A stretch of DNA of 64,000 nucleotides from Lingula anatina (GCF_001039355.2 NW_019774180.1:1355632-1419631); one strand, 5' to 3'; positions 49,073 through 62,444 are shown, numbered from the stretch's first letter. Notes: a model not told the origin generated them from the sequence alone. Translations and numbers: made by a program.

Positions 49073-50487
49073 GTAAGTGTCTTTTGCTGTTAACTTTTGC
49101 ACTTAATATTGAAACTATCGGACTTGTTTTTTAAAAGTAAAATCAGTGTCAAAAATATTTCTGTAGAATAGAGCTATATTATTGAATTATACGTAATGGT
49201 CCAAGTCTTTCTTTCTTTCTGCTTTCTCATGTAAAAGTCTATCCTCCTTTAAGGGCATTTTTTCAAAATTTCAGAGAGTGAAAACAAAACAATTGTTTCG
49301 ACACCAATCTGCCATAGCAGAGTAATCTTTTGTGGTCATAAAATCAGATTCCATGTTTGTTTCTTATCTGGGAATGTACTTTATAAGGGGAATCGGCCAT
49401 TTCTGGTTGGCCCCAAACTAGCCCTCTGTGCTCATCTTTATTGTGAATCATTCTTATTTTCCACTATTTTTCATTTGACATTTTACATGGCATGTCACAT
49501 TTGAACTCTTGTTCTATCCATTTTTTCCTAATAAAGACAAATTGAAAATTGCATCTTAAAGAAAGAAAATATCAAATTTTGTTAGTCTTGATGGAAAAAA
49601 AAACTACATCTTTCTATATCAAGCAAATGTAATTCTATTTTTATTTAGAGAAATTGTACTTGGCGGAGCGGTAACTTCATGCATGTTTAAAAAACAAATT
49701 AGGAATGATTTCTCAGGAAAACAATTTGCTGAAGTAAGTTGCAGATCATTAACTTCAAAATCACTGAAAGGTTGCTGTAAACACAGTGGCAGAGATAGTA
49801 AACAGCCTCCTAATACACGTACTGTATAGTTTCTCAGGACTTTTTTACTTTCAAATAATATCATATATGAGCTTTTTGGTTATTTGCATAACCAGAAAAA
49901 GATATAAATTTATTTGATTAACATACCACCTCTAAACCGATGGTTCCTTTATAAATTATACTTAAAATGTACCTGTGTCAGTGACTTTCAACAGAAGGAG
50001 CATACTTCTAGTCTAAGATCAAGAAAGTGCTTGATATTTGCACAAATTAAGAAAAATAGGCCCAGGAAATGACAGGTCCAGATGGCTTTTTTACGGAGTT
50101 CCATTCCAGTTTGACCTTTTTAGTTGCAGTTCTTGAACACAATAAATCAAAGCTGGCAGTGCTTCCACAATTAATGTTCAGGTATGTCTGTTGAACATAA
50201 AGACCCCCCACCTGAATGGTATGTGGGTTGCAATCGATGCAGTTTTGTTCATCTTTCAATTTACTTGTTGGAGTGATGAATGCATTTTGTGGCAGCCTGT
50301 CTTAATTGTTAACAGCTGAGGTGAATGAAAATATCTGATAAAGTCCAGTTCCAGCCAAGAATCTAATACTAGTAATTATTATGAATTAATTATAATATTT
50401 ATGGTTTGATAATTTACCAAGACAATCAAAAGTAAAAAGTCAAAGTTCCTGGTATACTGCGCACCACATCCCTCTCAGTGTGGCTTA
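49073..50487. other. MLH1 intron 9, left part
   Basis: Begins with donor GTAAGT. No repeats of note until the fold-back element at 50488. Minus-strand frames at 49619-49864 and 50047-50259 have no recognisable domain. Confidence 0.7.
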
Positions 50488-50734
50488 GACCGGGTTCCTA
50501 TACCTAGATCCATCTAACAGGATCAATCCATCTCTGAGAGGTTTCTCACTAAATTGCTTTCAGCTTGAGAAGCTTAGATGTCTGGTATGCCTGCTGAAGC
50601 AACTAAACAATAATTAATTACCCCTTAGCAGTAGGCATGCCAGACATCTAAGCTGCTTAAGCTGAAAGCAATTTAGCAAGAATCCTCTCGGAGATTGATT
50701 CACAGTTAGTGCGATAGGGTCTGGGAATGGTCCC
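50488..50734. mobile_element. Fold-back MITE in MLH1 intron 9 (247 bp, TSD TTA)
   Basis: Ends GACCGGGTTCCTATA and (complement) GGGACCATTCCCAGA, flanked by TTA (50485-50487, 50735-50737). Inner arms: 'aattgctttcagcttgagaagcttagatgtctgg' in parts and 'cagacatctaagctgcttaa'. It is the uninterrupted relative of the element at 34952. Confidence 0.8.
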
Positions 50735-51076
50735 TTACATTAGATCAGGAAATTTTAGGCCATGATACAGACTAGTTCTTATCTCCCTGGGGAGCGTACA
50801 GTCCAGCTCAGCTGGAGTAGGAGGTTTTGATAGCTACCAAATGAATAAAAGACCAGGGACTTTACCCCTGTTTCAACCCAGAAGTGCTGAGTGCCAAGCA
50901 GAGAGATAGCAGGTACCACCAACTAAGGACTGGTATATCCCTGGACAGGTCGAACTCATCATCCTCTCCCACTCTGGAGTCATATGCTCTGACCACAAGG
51001 CCATCCATAATAAACCACTGTACATGCTTCTTTTACAGAGATATACTAACAGATATATTGAAATGCACTCTATCAA

Positions 51077-51487
51077 GGGGGGGGGGGGGGGGGGGNNNNN
51101 NNNNNNNNNNNNNNNNNNNNNNNNNNNNNNNNNNNNNNNNNNNNNNNNNNNNNNNNNNNNNNNNNNNNNNNNNNNNNNNNNNNNNNNNNNNNNNNNNNNN
51201 NNNNNNNNNNNNNNNNNNNNNNNNNNNNNNNNNNNNNNNNNNNNNNNNNNNNNNNNNNNNNNNNNNNNNNNNNNNNNNNNNNNNNNNNNNNNNNNNNNNN
51301 NNNNNNNNNNNNNNNNNNNNNNNNNNNNNNNNNNNNNNNNNNNNNNNNNNNNNNNNNNNNNNNNNNNNNNNNNNNNNNNNNNNNNNNNNNNNNNNNNNNN
51401 NNNNNNNNNNNNNNNNNNNNNNNNNNNNNNNNNNNNNNNNNNNNNNNNNNNNNNNNNNNNNNNNNGGGGGGGGGGGGGGGGGGGGGG
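51077..51487. other. Assembly gap: 370 N with poly-G edges
   Basis: G run 51077-51095, N 51096-51465, G run 51466-51487. Long G runs on both edges of a gap are probably base-calling or gap-filling artefacts. The gap lies within MLH1 intron 9. Apparent poly-Gly and poly-Pro frames across it are meaningless. Confidence 0.95.
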
Positions 51488-51785
51488 CCAAGATCCCCCT
51501 CTTCCACAAATTACCTTGTGGTCATTCACTAAAAATTACCTCTGTCAGGTTATAACAGGCATTTACTTGTTAAAAAGGTTACAAATATTACTAGTAAAAC
51601 CTCTTGGTGACAGTTGGCTTTATTTAGTATACCTCTGGCAGTGAAGTGGGAAGAGTAATTTACATACAAGATCTCTGCTCAACTTTGCCTTAATTATCTA
51701 TAATAATATGAAATCAATTACCAAATAATTGGCAACAGATAAGATTTGCCTGTCTTGCTTATTTATAGTTGACTGCTCATTTCAG
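51488..51785. other. MLH1 intron 9, right part
   Basis: Follows the gap and ends at the acceptor 'actgctcatttcag' (51785). Nothing else recognised. Confidence 0.75.
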
Positions 51786-51879
51786 ACCGCCTGGTGGATT
51801 CTAGCGCTCTACGCAAGGCAATTGAAGCTGTGTATGTGGCTTACCTCCCAAAGAACATGCATCCCTTTATATACCTCAG
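51786..51879 (+). CDS. MLH1: MLH1 exon equivalent to human exon 10
   Basis: Together with the C left over from the previous exon the first codon is CAC (His), followed by [20 protein letters not shown] and [10 protein letters not shown]. Human MLH1, as I recall it, reads [20 protein letters not shown] and PKNTHPFLYL in the same place. The exon is 94 bp with the same phases as human exon 10 (ends on AG, the first two bases of a Ser/Arg codon) and is followed by donor GTGGGT. This part lies in the transducer domain, where the ATP-sensing lysine of MutL proteins is found ('LPKN'). No further MLH1 exon was found to the right, so exon 11 is probably beyond the window. Confidence 0.95.
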
Positions 51880-53568
51880 GTGGGTTGATCAGTTACAGGC
51901 ATGATGCTAACGATACATGGCCATGGAACCACATGACCATGAAAACGTGTCTCTGCGACAGGTGTGTCTTTCCAAGATGACAGTAAACTGTTTAATGCCA
52001 AAATCATTCTTTGGTGATTCCATGAATGTCTTAATATGTGTGTGTGTTTGTACAGGTATGTGTGTCAGTACATGTGTGTGTGTGCATGTTTACATGCGTG
52101 AATGTATGTGTTGCACTAACATGTATTTATATGTCATGGTGAAAACTATGGTCTGGTATAGGATGAGAGATTTGCTAAGACATAAAGATCCAGCATATCA
52201 TACCAGTACCTTCTACAATAAACTGCAACTATTATCATGACATACTGGTAGCTACACACAATCATGTGAACCTATGCACATGCAGTATGTTTGTTGTGTT
52301 CCATGCACATACAAATGTCTATGTCTCCTGTATGCTTTTATTCATATAACAGTGACTCTGGTTTCTAGACAACTATGATAAAAAAACTGCATGAATTCTT
52401 TTAGATTAATATTAATAATCAATAGGACACAGGGATAGGACTTGAGACTCCTTGTGTAGACACTTTTTATGCAAGAAAGGAAGTTTAATTAGGAAGTCTT
52501 CAGTTTTGTATTAAATGGGAGGTGAGAGGTGGGGTTCTTCAGAGAAAGATGTTTTTTTTTCTTTTTAACAACTTAGCTACCCACCCCTGATGTGATAATA
52601 AAATCATGGCTTTTGGAAGACTGTCAGCCTATATTGTGAGCTCAGCCCCTGGATGAGCCTTGTCTTCCCTGTTGTGATATGATTCTCTGTGTAGAAAATG
52701 AGTTATTATAATTGAATCAAAGAGACTTTCTAGGAAAAATACTGAAGGGAATAACACGCCAAGAAGGAATTACCAAAATCAAATTGTGTGTGTGACAGCA
52801 TGAAGCCCAATAGATTAATCTATCATTATCGTGTGACAGCACCTGATCATCTTGCACGTTCTCATTTGGATATTGGACAAAGACTGTTTTTTTTTCTTTT
52901 TGTAGATTTGGAACATGGGAACCTAAAACCAATAAATAAAACAAATTTAGTCTCTGGTCAAGTCATGTCCAACCTACTGGGTATGACCCATCTCAATGGG
53001 GCGTTGCCATGGAATATGATCAGCTCTGTCACCATTTGGTGCCAATTAAATGTCAAGGGTCTTAATTACTTCTGTCATTTAAAATGACCTTGAGATGACA
53101 CTTTAAGGATTTTGACTTGATGCATGATTGTCATTAGATAGCTCATTGACATGGGTCATGCTAAGATTGGTTGACTGGGAAAAAAAGATTTTAGTGTGAC
53201 AGTTACTGTAATTGGACTGCTTTCAGAGAAGTCTAGAAAGGCCACCCCCATTGACATAAACTAAATGTCACCCAATGCCATACTGTTCTGCATTTGTGCC
53301 AAAAGTTTAAATAGATATCAACACTTTCATCGTGATGTTGAATCCCTTTTGAAATTATGTTTGAAGTACAGTCAGTATAAAAAAAGAGTCAACTCTCAAA
53401 AAATAAAAAAAGTCACTTAGAGAGTAAACGGACTGAGTATGTTGGATGGGTGCCATTTCAGCTGTTGCCCAGCTAGAGGCATAAACATTTTCCCACTCAT
53501 ATGTTTGAGGAATTCAGTATCTTTTTTCCCCCTAAAAAATGTAGAAATCAGCCTGGTAGGTATATATG
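51880..53568. other. Probable MLH1 intron 10, first part
   Basis: Starts with donor GTGGGT. Contains an irregular TG-rich tract (52036-52110). The open frame at 52788-53087 (99 codons) has no recognised domain and no splice support. Confidence 0.55.
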
Positions 53569-53738
53569 CAGGGGCAGATTTAGGCCATCTTCTGGGTCTT
53601 CCAGAAGATGGTCAGATTTTCAGGTTTACATTGACGGGTATTTAATTTTTTTCAATCAGACGATGGTCAGAAAATGGAAGATGGATCAACAAAGATAATT
53701 TGGAAGACTGTCGGAAAATATCTCTGGATCCACCCCTG
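53569..53738. mobile_element. MITE family A (copy 3, 170 bp)
   Basis: Begins CAGGGGCAGATTTAGGCC and ends 'ctctggatccacccctg'. Flanked by ATATATG on both sides (53562-53568, 53739-53745), a 7-bp target duplication. It carries the 'cttctgggtcttccagaagatgg' inner hairpin in parts. Full-length, so it serves as the reference for the split copy at 30254. Confidence 0.85.
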
Positions 53739-54747
53739 ATATATGTGCTACATGTACATACTGTCAGTTAGCTAACATTTAATTCCTTTGATGAGACATA
53801 GAACCTTATGCATAAGCATTGCCAATATAAAACATTTAAAAAAGGTCATTAATCTTAAGGTTGGATAATTTCTTGTAAATGGCAACCTCATAAGAAATAG
53901 TTTCACAATTTTTAATGTTTTTAAATGCGATCTTTTATAGAAACCTCAGTGACTTCCGGTAGCGTGATAAGTCAACAAACAGTTCTGGAATGAAAACAGA
54001 AACATGGCATGAATCTCAGTTCCTACACAATGCATAAGGTATCAGTTTTAACCAAAAGTATCAAATTGAAGGCAAAAGGTTGTATTGAAACAAAATTATA
54101 TTCTTCAGAGGAATAGATCCTCTCAGATCTTTTGAAGTATATGTTTCTATTGTATTACCACCATTAATGTACCTGTAGATACTGGAGAGAACAGGAAAAC
54201 ATGGAAAGAACAATCAACAAAGCCCAAGTTATAAGCAATCTGTTTTTCAGGCTGCATTGGTTGACAGATGAGGAACATTATTATTGCATGGCCTATAAGC
54301 TCATAGTGACATATTGATTTCTTTGCAAAATAGATAACAGAATACTTACTCAAAGGAAATATTTATTATTACTGTTTGGCGGTCATTGATTTGTTGACAA
54401 ATCGGTTACTGCGTAAACACAAAAAAAAAATCATTAGGGTTTCTCAATACAGTGGAAATTCAAATAAATCTTGTGAAGGAGTCAACTGCTTGCTGCATTT
54501 TAATTGTTTGGGGCTGTACTCGTGCTGCTGGAGTATGTACATGCGTCATCTGTCCTTTCTTCAGAAACAATTCTGTATGCAGCGAATATTCTTATTTGAA
54601 AAAAACAAAAAAAACAAGTCAGCAAGGCTGTCAAATGTACAGACAAAAAACAGAAAATAAAGAAGCAAAAATAGGTCATTTTGTCAATTTTGATGCAATA
54701 ATAAATAATGGTTATAATAGCACAGTCAGTTAACACTGAATTTTAAT
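53739..54747. other. Non-coding stretch
   Basis: No gene recognised. Overlapping short frames on both strands near 54376-54736 are AT-rich and uninformative. Confidence 0.5.
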
Positions 54748-55090
54748 CATGCAGAAAAAAGCAAAAAAAAAAAAAAACAGTATAACTTTTGTGAAAATGA
54801 TCCGATCAAGCTGATTTTCGAACTGGACCTGCGTATTATGAATATTCATCAGTTCTGTGAGTTTCAAACCAAAGGGTAAAATGGTTTTCCATTTATCATG
54901 TTATTGGTATTGCATATATGCTGAAAAAAGTGAAAAAACAGCGTAACTTCTATAAAAATGGACCGACCATGCTGGTTTTCAAACTTGACCAGGGTATTAT
55001 GAATATTCTTCAGTTCTGTAAGTTTCAAACCAAAAGGTAAAACAGTTTTCCAGTTATTGTGTTATTGCTGGTTAAAGTGTACGGCAACGA
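54748..55090. repeat. Two-unit ~170-bp repeat
   Basis: Two diverged direct copies (about 54752-54915 and 54920-55070) share 'cagcgtaactt', 'tattatgaatattc', 'cagttctgtaagtttcaaacc', 'ggtaaaa(t/c)(g/a)gttttccattta'. A 'gtacggcaacgacgacaatg' tail follows. Dispersed units of this type are common in marine invertebrate genomes (recollection, not tested). Confidence 0.7.
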
Positions 55091-57748
55091 CGACAATGAA
55101 GACGGCAACAACAGACACAGGTGACGGCTGTATCTGTGTCTGTACATAAAAAATACCCAAAAAAACTATGACTTGCATGTTATATTACTGCCACCCTTAA
55201 TGTTATAAAGATCTCTTTATCAAAATGATGAGAATATGTGGTATACTGTCAGAAGATTCAAGGTGACCCTTTTGTCAGTATATTTGTTATAACATGACTT
55301 TCGTATTATCTGGCATTGCCCTTGGCAAGGAAAAAAAAAACATTTGGTTAAGCATTTTGATGAGCATCAGCCATTTTTAATGTTAACTTTAAGACAGTTA
55401 ATACAAATGTAAAGCAATCCTCATTTCAAATGGCTATTTGCTCTATCTTGCAGCCTATAGCTGAGAGCTTATTGTTGTGACTGATCTTATTATAGTCACT
55501 GGACAAACACTTGGAATTCCAAAAGGGAAGAAAGAAAAAATAAATGAAACCTGCAGTGATTGGAGATATCGGTAGCTTTGGGTGTGTGTGCATGCATGTG
55601 TAGTGTGTAAATTAAATCCACATTTATAAAAAAAAATGAAATTGATACATCATTACTAGTGCTTAAGTTTCAGAGGTGTCTGGAACCAGTTTATTAATTT
55701 TCATGCCTGTTTACAATTGTCACATCAAAACTTTTAAATTAGCAGCATTTGATTGAAGTTTTCTAAACCATTCACAAAATTTAATGTTTCGCTGGTCTGT
55801 GACTATGCCACATACCTATCTTATGAACCACAAATTTAAATCTGGATGTTACCCAAATGAGCATTTGTAAAAGGTGTGGTACCCTTCATCAGATTTGATC
55901 CGAAAAGTCATGTAAATATGGAGGGTCAAAAATATGCATGTACACAGTAGAGGCTGGCACCATTGGCCCCAAACCTCCATGTCACCTGGCAGAAAAGGAC
56001 ATAAAATTACCAGTTTCTTGAAAACAGTTTTCTTTGATTTAATTTGGTATAAAATCAATGGCTTTCCATTACCAGTAGAAAGGAGAAAAGAGAGAACAGT
56101 TCTGTGGAACATTCTAAATGCAAAATTTGTTCCATAAAATTTTGCTTTGTCATCATTTTGTCAGTGAACATGATACTGTAAGTACTTGTATCTGTATATG
56201 AGCATATGAAAAATGGTGCTAAACTGTGCATGTCCAAAAAAGGACCGTTTTGAGATAAGCACCATTGGCTCTTTTGCAAGAAAAATAGAATGATGTATTG
56301 TAGGAACTGGTTAATAAGTATACAGTCATGTATAACACTTTGTTGGCAGTGAGGTATACTCAGTCTGATATATGGGACCAGTCTCGAATACATTTAGTTT
56401 GATAAAAATTAAGTAGTTCATCAAATTTTTAGTCACCACAAATTTGGATGTGTGTGGTTTTATGGTGTGTCTTTGTAATCTGCCATCTCTGAAGAAACAC
56501 AGACAGTATGTTGCAAAAATGTATAAGCCTCTCTCTCTTGCTAATGTCATCTGCCAGTAAATCTCTAGTATGATCATGAATCATGGTAATTATGTGAATT
56601 GGCAACTAAAAAAAATATGAAAAATAATTTCTGCAATCATTTAGGTACTTGATACATTTCCCTCAGTGATGCTTGGAAGGTAGCATGTATGCGGAATAAA
56701 ACATGTGGAAGTCCTTGATCTCAGTGGGCTCTTGTGACAGGAAATTAGGCACTTGATAGAATGGATGATTGAATTGTTTTAATTCTTAGATTTTGAGACA
56801 TGGGAATTAAGAAGCATTTATCTGAAATGATAAAAGGTCTGCATTTTCATTTTACCCATTTACCTGTGTTTGAATGAACCCAAAAATGTTCTAAATAATT
56901 TACTTAGATTTATGATATTTTTTTTTCTAGAAGGATTGACAATAGAACTGCTACCATTACATGATGCACTAATATTAATACTCTTTATGTTGAGAGTAAT
57001 CATACTGGACAAGTCATCATTTTTACCTTGTATAACCTTTCATTTTATTTCTGCATGTACCTGTTACCCTGAGATCTTTCATTCAGAAAACACTTCTTGA
57101 TAAAACTGGAATGTGCCCTGCACATCAGTTCCTATTGCCATTCCCAGAAGTAATATATTATAAGTCTTTTCTAAAATTGCTTTTGAATTATGACCCTAGA
57201 TACCTCAACATTTTACAAAAAAATTGTTCTTGGCATGCTGTGATAACTGTTCTGGAATTGCAGTTTACACTATATTTATACCTTCGAGAGGTACACGTTT
57301 TTATAGATCAGTTAATTATTTTGATTAGAAAGTGGTTCAGTAGTTTTAAGGAAAAGAAACAAAACTATCATGTTGCTGACAAATACAGTCCCATGTAGGA
57401 AGTCAGAAGTGTGCAAGTTTTCAGAAATTATAAACCATCTTTCCTCGGGTCTCTCGCCAGCAAGGGGAAGAAGAGGCGTTTGTTTTGCCTTGAATGTTTC
57501 AAGATTTATTGCAGTCAGTGATAAATTTGGTTGATTTAGGAGATGATGATTCTCCTCAACACTTTCAAAGCCTGAGAGCTCATATGCTTTGAAAGTTATT
57601 AAGCTTAAGAACAAGGAATTTAATACTGCACATAACAACCTGAGCTACAAAGAGTTGTTTAAAAATTAAGGGCTTCCTAAAGGACATCTTGGCCTTAAAG
57701 CTATGATTAGACTGGTTTTGACGTAAACCATTAATTTAACAAGACTAT
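55091..57748. other. Non-coding stretch
   Basis: About 2.6 kb with no gene recognised. The frames at 56055-56393 (-) and 57312-57638 (-) are about 110 codons but have no domain signature or splice context. Confidence 0.5.
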
Positions 57749-58268
57749 GGCTGCATTCTGAACAGATGATCCACAAACTAATTGGTCTGTGAATTAAATG
57801 TGGCTGACCCCACTTAAAAGCTAAGCCTCATAACCCCTTATGTTCTCCCCGCCTACCACACATGCCAGGCCTGAAAGGGCCTAGCAACTAAACAAATTAA
57901 CTATCGGCTCGGAGTTTTAATTGCAAGTCTCTGCAGAGATTTTAAGTGTGGGTGGCAGGGAATCCAGTAGGGGATTAGGTGACATTGCTTTGAAGTTGGT
58001 CAGCCATATACAGTCTGCAGGCCTACCCAACTACCAGACTCGGCACCGAATGATCCAGAATTCACCGGTTGATCAGACCACACTACCCGTTTTCAAGGTG
58101 TGTATCAGATCGCATTACACAGTATCATACCCTGAACAAATTTTGAGTGGTGATGCAATGCTTTTCAACCCCGCTGAGAATCGTCACTATTACATCGTGT
58201 ACTAGGCAAGAGCGGTGTCGCGTCTGATACTGTGTAATGCGATCTGTGGACTTGTTCTGAATGCGGCC
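57749..58268. mobile_element. TIR element (520 bp, TSD TAT)
   Basis: Ends GGCTGCATTCTGAAC and (complement) GGCCGCATTCAGAAC, flanked by TAT on both sides (57746-57748, 58269-58271). The inner right part has a second inverted pair, 'tcagatcgcattacacagtatcat' in parts versus 'gatactgtgtaatgcgatctg'. The frame 57921-58205 lies inside and resembles no protein I know. Confidence 0.85.
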
Positions 58269-58271
58269 TAT

Positions 58272-59252
58272 AGTGACTGTTCTAAATTCAGTAAGCTGCA
58301 AGGAAGCAAAGATAGATTGTATCCATCAGATATTCCATAAGCTAATAGACTTGTGGCATTATGCGTCATATTGTTGTTCATGAATAGCTACATGTACCAG
58401 ACTTAGTACAACATGGAGAAAATTAAGTTACATTTTTTTAATACATCAGCTACACAGGCTTGTTTATTGAACTGAAAACCAAACAAGATTTAATTTGGTT
58501 CATGCACGTTCTGTCAAAGGTTAATCTAATACCATTACAAGACATTTTTTCCTACATTACTGCACCAGAACATGTGTTCTAAAAAAAGAAGAAAAAAAAG
58601 ATATGTCCCGAGGCAATTACTTAATGCTATACAATTATTGACTCAGAGTGAGGTTGATCAGTAAATGCTGGTTTGCAGGCCTTAGTCAAAGTTAATTGAA
58701 TGTGTAATATTCTCCTATGGCAAGTAAAAGAAAAAAATATGTCATCTAGAGGTGTTATAAAAAATTAATTTGTAATTACCATTTGTACTGGTAATTACCA
58801 TTTCACATTATTTATTTGAACAAAATTTATTTCCAGTTTTCCACAAAACAGTGTTTTGCTTTTCCATTTTACTTAAAAAGAAATTGGTTCAAAAGTTTTG
58901 AAAAGTTAGATGGATTTGTGTCAAAAGTGAGGTGGTGGATTTCATCCTTTGGCTAATACATGTACATTTCGATGAGTGACCGGAAATGGTACTTCTTGAA
59001 AATTAAAATAAGAGACCATAATTGAATAAGTGATGTGATTGGAATATGTACTTAGTCTAGTATAATTACCATACATACCTCTAAACAGGAAGAAGGCACC
59101 ACTCCAGACTGGTTATTTCTGAAACTTCCTTTCTTTTTCAGTCTTGGTTTTTCACTTCTGATTACACAGTTCCTGTTAAAAAGATAAATGACAAACTGTA
59201 CATGTGACTGCATGAAGTCTGACTGAGTATATTCCTGACCATATAAGTCTAA
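58272..59252. other. Non-coding stretch
   Basis: No gene or clear repeat recognised in about 1 kb. Confidence 0.5.
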
Positions 59253-59500
59253 GACTGCATTCCCACAGATTTAGATCGATCCATCTGGATCGACCTAACT
59301 CCTTGGGGGTTCACGCTAAATTGCTGTCAGCTCAAGAGGCTTAAATGTCTGTCACGCCTACTGAATCAGCTAGGGTAAAGATAATTAGCCCCTAACAGCT
59401 TTAATAGGCGTGACAGACATTTAAGCCGGACAAGTTGACAGTAATTTAGTGAGACTCCCCAGGGGGATAGATCAATCTAAATATCTGTGGGAATGGTCTC
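59253..59500. mobile_element. Fold-back MITE (248 bp)
   Basis: Ends GACTGCATTCCCACAGAT and (complement) GAGACCATTCCCACAGAT. Flanks TAA (59250-59252) and TGA (59501-59503), so the 3-bp duplication has one mismatch. Body shares 'gatcgacctaactcc', 'gggggttcacgctaaattgc' and 'agtgagactcccc' with 15818 and 35953. Confidence 0.82.
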
Positions 59501-59739
59501 TGACACGTGGATGTACATGTACTTACAAGATAACAGTTACGCAATGTCATGCAGTTGCATTGTGCAGTATTACAAAATGTTTTTATCTCGATCAAGGCTT
59601 CAAATATGTTATTTTTTACTACAGTTCAAAAGTAGAAGTTATGACATAAAATTCAAGTGATAAGTAATAATCCCCCCCTTGGAAGAAGCAGTGTATATTG
59701 CTTTCAAATTTCAAGTGTTGGTGTATTGATTGGTCCAGT

Positions 59740-60090
59740 ACGTAATAACCATTTAGTCTATGGCCCTCATATGTGGTAGGGAGGTTTGTCATCATTTGTG
59801 GATGACCCCTATGGATTTTGAGGGCAGTGGGTCAAAGTTCAATCCCACATTGACCTTGTACACTAAAACCTTATCTGACCAATGAATAGAAAATGGTTTG
59901 GTCACGTTGGGTTCTGATATTTTTTTGGTAGAGATGCTTATCATCATGCACAGATGACCCCTGTATTGTTTGATGTCAGAAGGTCAAAGGTCAAGGTCAC
60001 AGTGACATTTAACAGAAAAAACTTTTTCAACAAATATATAGAGAACAATTTGGCCCACCCAGGGGCATGTGTGCTTGACAAACACCTCTT
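59740..60090. repeat. Two diverged ~175-bp units with AGGTCA repeats
   Basis: Units share 'atcatcat...gatgacccctgtatt' and '(g)gtcaaaggtcaa'. The second unit has AGGTCAAAGGTCA at 59981-59993 followed directly by AGGTCA. It resembles in theme, but not in length, the array at 30645-31405. Confidence 0.65.
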
Positions 60091-60121
60091 GTTAAATTGA
60101 TTTTATGTTCTGCTATGTTAG

Positions 60122-60292
60122 CAGAGGTGGATGGAGGCCGTCTTCTGGGTCTTCTGGAAGACAGTCAAAATTTTTTAAGTTTACAGTGATGGGCATCTAA
60201 TTTTTTCTGTTGGAAGATGGTCAGAAATGGAGGATGGGCCAACAAAGATAATTTGGAAGACTTGTCAGAAAATATCTCTGGATCTGCCCCTG
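60122..60292. mobile_element. MITE family A (copy 4, 171 bp)
   Basis: Begins CAGAGGTGGATGGAGGCCG and ends 'ctctggatctgcccctg'. Same layout as 53569. No clear target duplication remains, and the terminus has changed bases, so this copy is older. Confidence 0.8.
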
Positions 60293-62196
60293 CTTTACTG
60301 AAGTGCCAAATAATCACAACAGGATATTTGCAAGAAAATGTAATAAACTGATATTGTGGGATTTACTTTATTAATAAGATATTGGAGATTCAAAGACTGT
60401 TAACGCAAGGACATAAGGGCCTGTGATATACTTGTAGGTTATTGATGAACATCTTATTTCTTATTAAATAGAAGCTGAATTTAGATTTCAATAATATATG
60501 TATACACTGTAACACAATATTTATTGCAACTGATCCACAAGTCAGCATGTACTGAACAAAATGACACTAGACTTCAATAAAAGATGGCATTGCGCCACTA
60601 TAAAACCTGATAATAAACTTGACAAGTACAACATGCAGCTCATTTTCACGTTTCCTTTTAATGGAAGGTGAGTGGATGGAGCCCAGATCAGTTGATTGAT
60701 AACTTCCTTTCACCAAAGGCTTCTTCAGAATGTGTCCAGTGCATTGACAGCAAACTCTGCTGTATATTTCGTAACATTTACAAATTTTGCTTTTTTTACC
60801 ATGAACATAACATGGTAACATGGGTCTGATTTCCTGACAATTTGGAAGATACTATTCTTTCTAGTCTGAAAGTTATTCATAACGTGGGCATGTGAAGACT
60901 GTGAGGTGATGAAATGTTGTCCTTCATCTAATAAGGACTTTGAACATTCAAAGACTATTCTGATTAAGAGATTAGCATCTTATTTTTTAATCAATTCTTA
61001 GATTTTTTTTTTTCATTAACTTGTATGCAGCTTTACTTTTGTGGAACATGGGTATATATACATATATTGATAATTATAATAATGACAGCAGTTGTGTGAG
61101 TCCTTATTAATGGATGCCTGTATTCTGACTGAGATATGGCAGAAAAAAAAAAAGATGAACATAAGATAATTGCACTGGAGGGTATTACTGGGCAGTTACT
61201 TCTCATTCAAAGATTTGATATGTTATGAGTTGCAATATTTCGATCATTGTAACACATTCATTCCCTCACATATTGCTAAATATGTTTCCGTATGTCAGTA
61301 TATTGGATTTTTATTTATAACAATTCAGTTCAACTTTTCAAAGCTTGCCAGTCCTGTTTTGAATATGAATTTCTTCATTGGCAATCAATTTTGCACGGAA
61401 AAATAATGAAAGAGAGCGAAATGCACCAGGTGGTTCTTAGTGCTAAGTGAAAAGAAATTAAACTCTTTAGTTTCTAGATCTAATGTGCTACAGCAACTAA
61501 TTTCCCTTAAGAAACTTGATGACATCCTGTCTTTTTTGATAAATTACGGAAAATAATCATGGTAATCTTTTATCATTTATTAGTTTTGGATAAAAAAATC
61601 ATTAATAGACATCTGGAGATCTTAAGATTGCCCTGCTGCAAAATTATCTAAAAATCTCTTTTTTTTTATGAAATTTTGTGTTTATGTACATACTAGTATT
61701 TACTTGTATTCCTACATAACTCATCAACTATGATAGAAATGTGATCTTGTTGATATTAATACACACAGGGCATCTTCTGTACCATGATAGAAAGACCATA
61801 CTGAGACTGCACTAAATAACCTGGCACCTTATGCCACAGGACAACTGCCAAACACATGTTACTGACAGGCTATTTTTAAAACTGTTGCATTTTTTTATTC
61901 AATTGAAAAACCTAAGATCAAGAGCACTATACTGCTACAGCTTACCCAAATGGAGCTAGAAAACAACATCTCATGACAAAAATGTAATAATAAGTTTTCA
62001 AATATCATTCTCCTGTATTTATTTTACCAACTAAAATTGTTCCAGGACCTGTGAGTACTTAATAGATATGCAAAATACCAAACATAGCATGATCTTGAGG
62101 TGTGCTACTTATTTTATAGCAATAAAAGGTGATCACGCATACATTGCAGGATCAGTATTTTCAAGAAAAGATTTGTCAAGTTAATAACATTGCATT

Positions 62197-62239
<43 letters not shown>

Positions 62240-62444
62240 TAATTATTGTTATAATTACTGTTGTTGTTGTTTTTGTTATTATTTTAACTTTAAAAACTGA
62301 ATGAAAGGAAGAAAATAAGAATTATATGATGGCACTCAACTGAACTAAGAAGTATATTCTGTTTGTACCTACACTAGTGTTCTACCACTTAGGGCCTATA
62401 TGTATTTTTTTAATGCAACACACATAATCATGGATATACAGTAA
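60293..62444. other. Non-coding stretch with TTTA microsatellite
   Basis: No gene recognised. TTTA repeat at about 62195-62240, followed by a short GTT repeat near 62258-62275. Short frames (60567-60821 -, 61170-61406 +) have no support. Confidence 0.5.

Noticed and set aside
50873-51644. Several 140-220-codon open frames with poly-Gly or poly-Pro
   Set aside because: They run through the 370-N gap and its poly-G edges; the length is entirely made of Ns.
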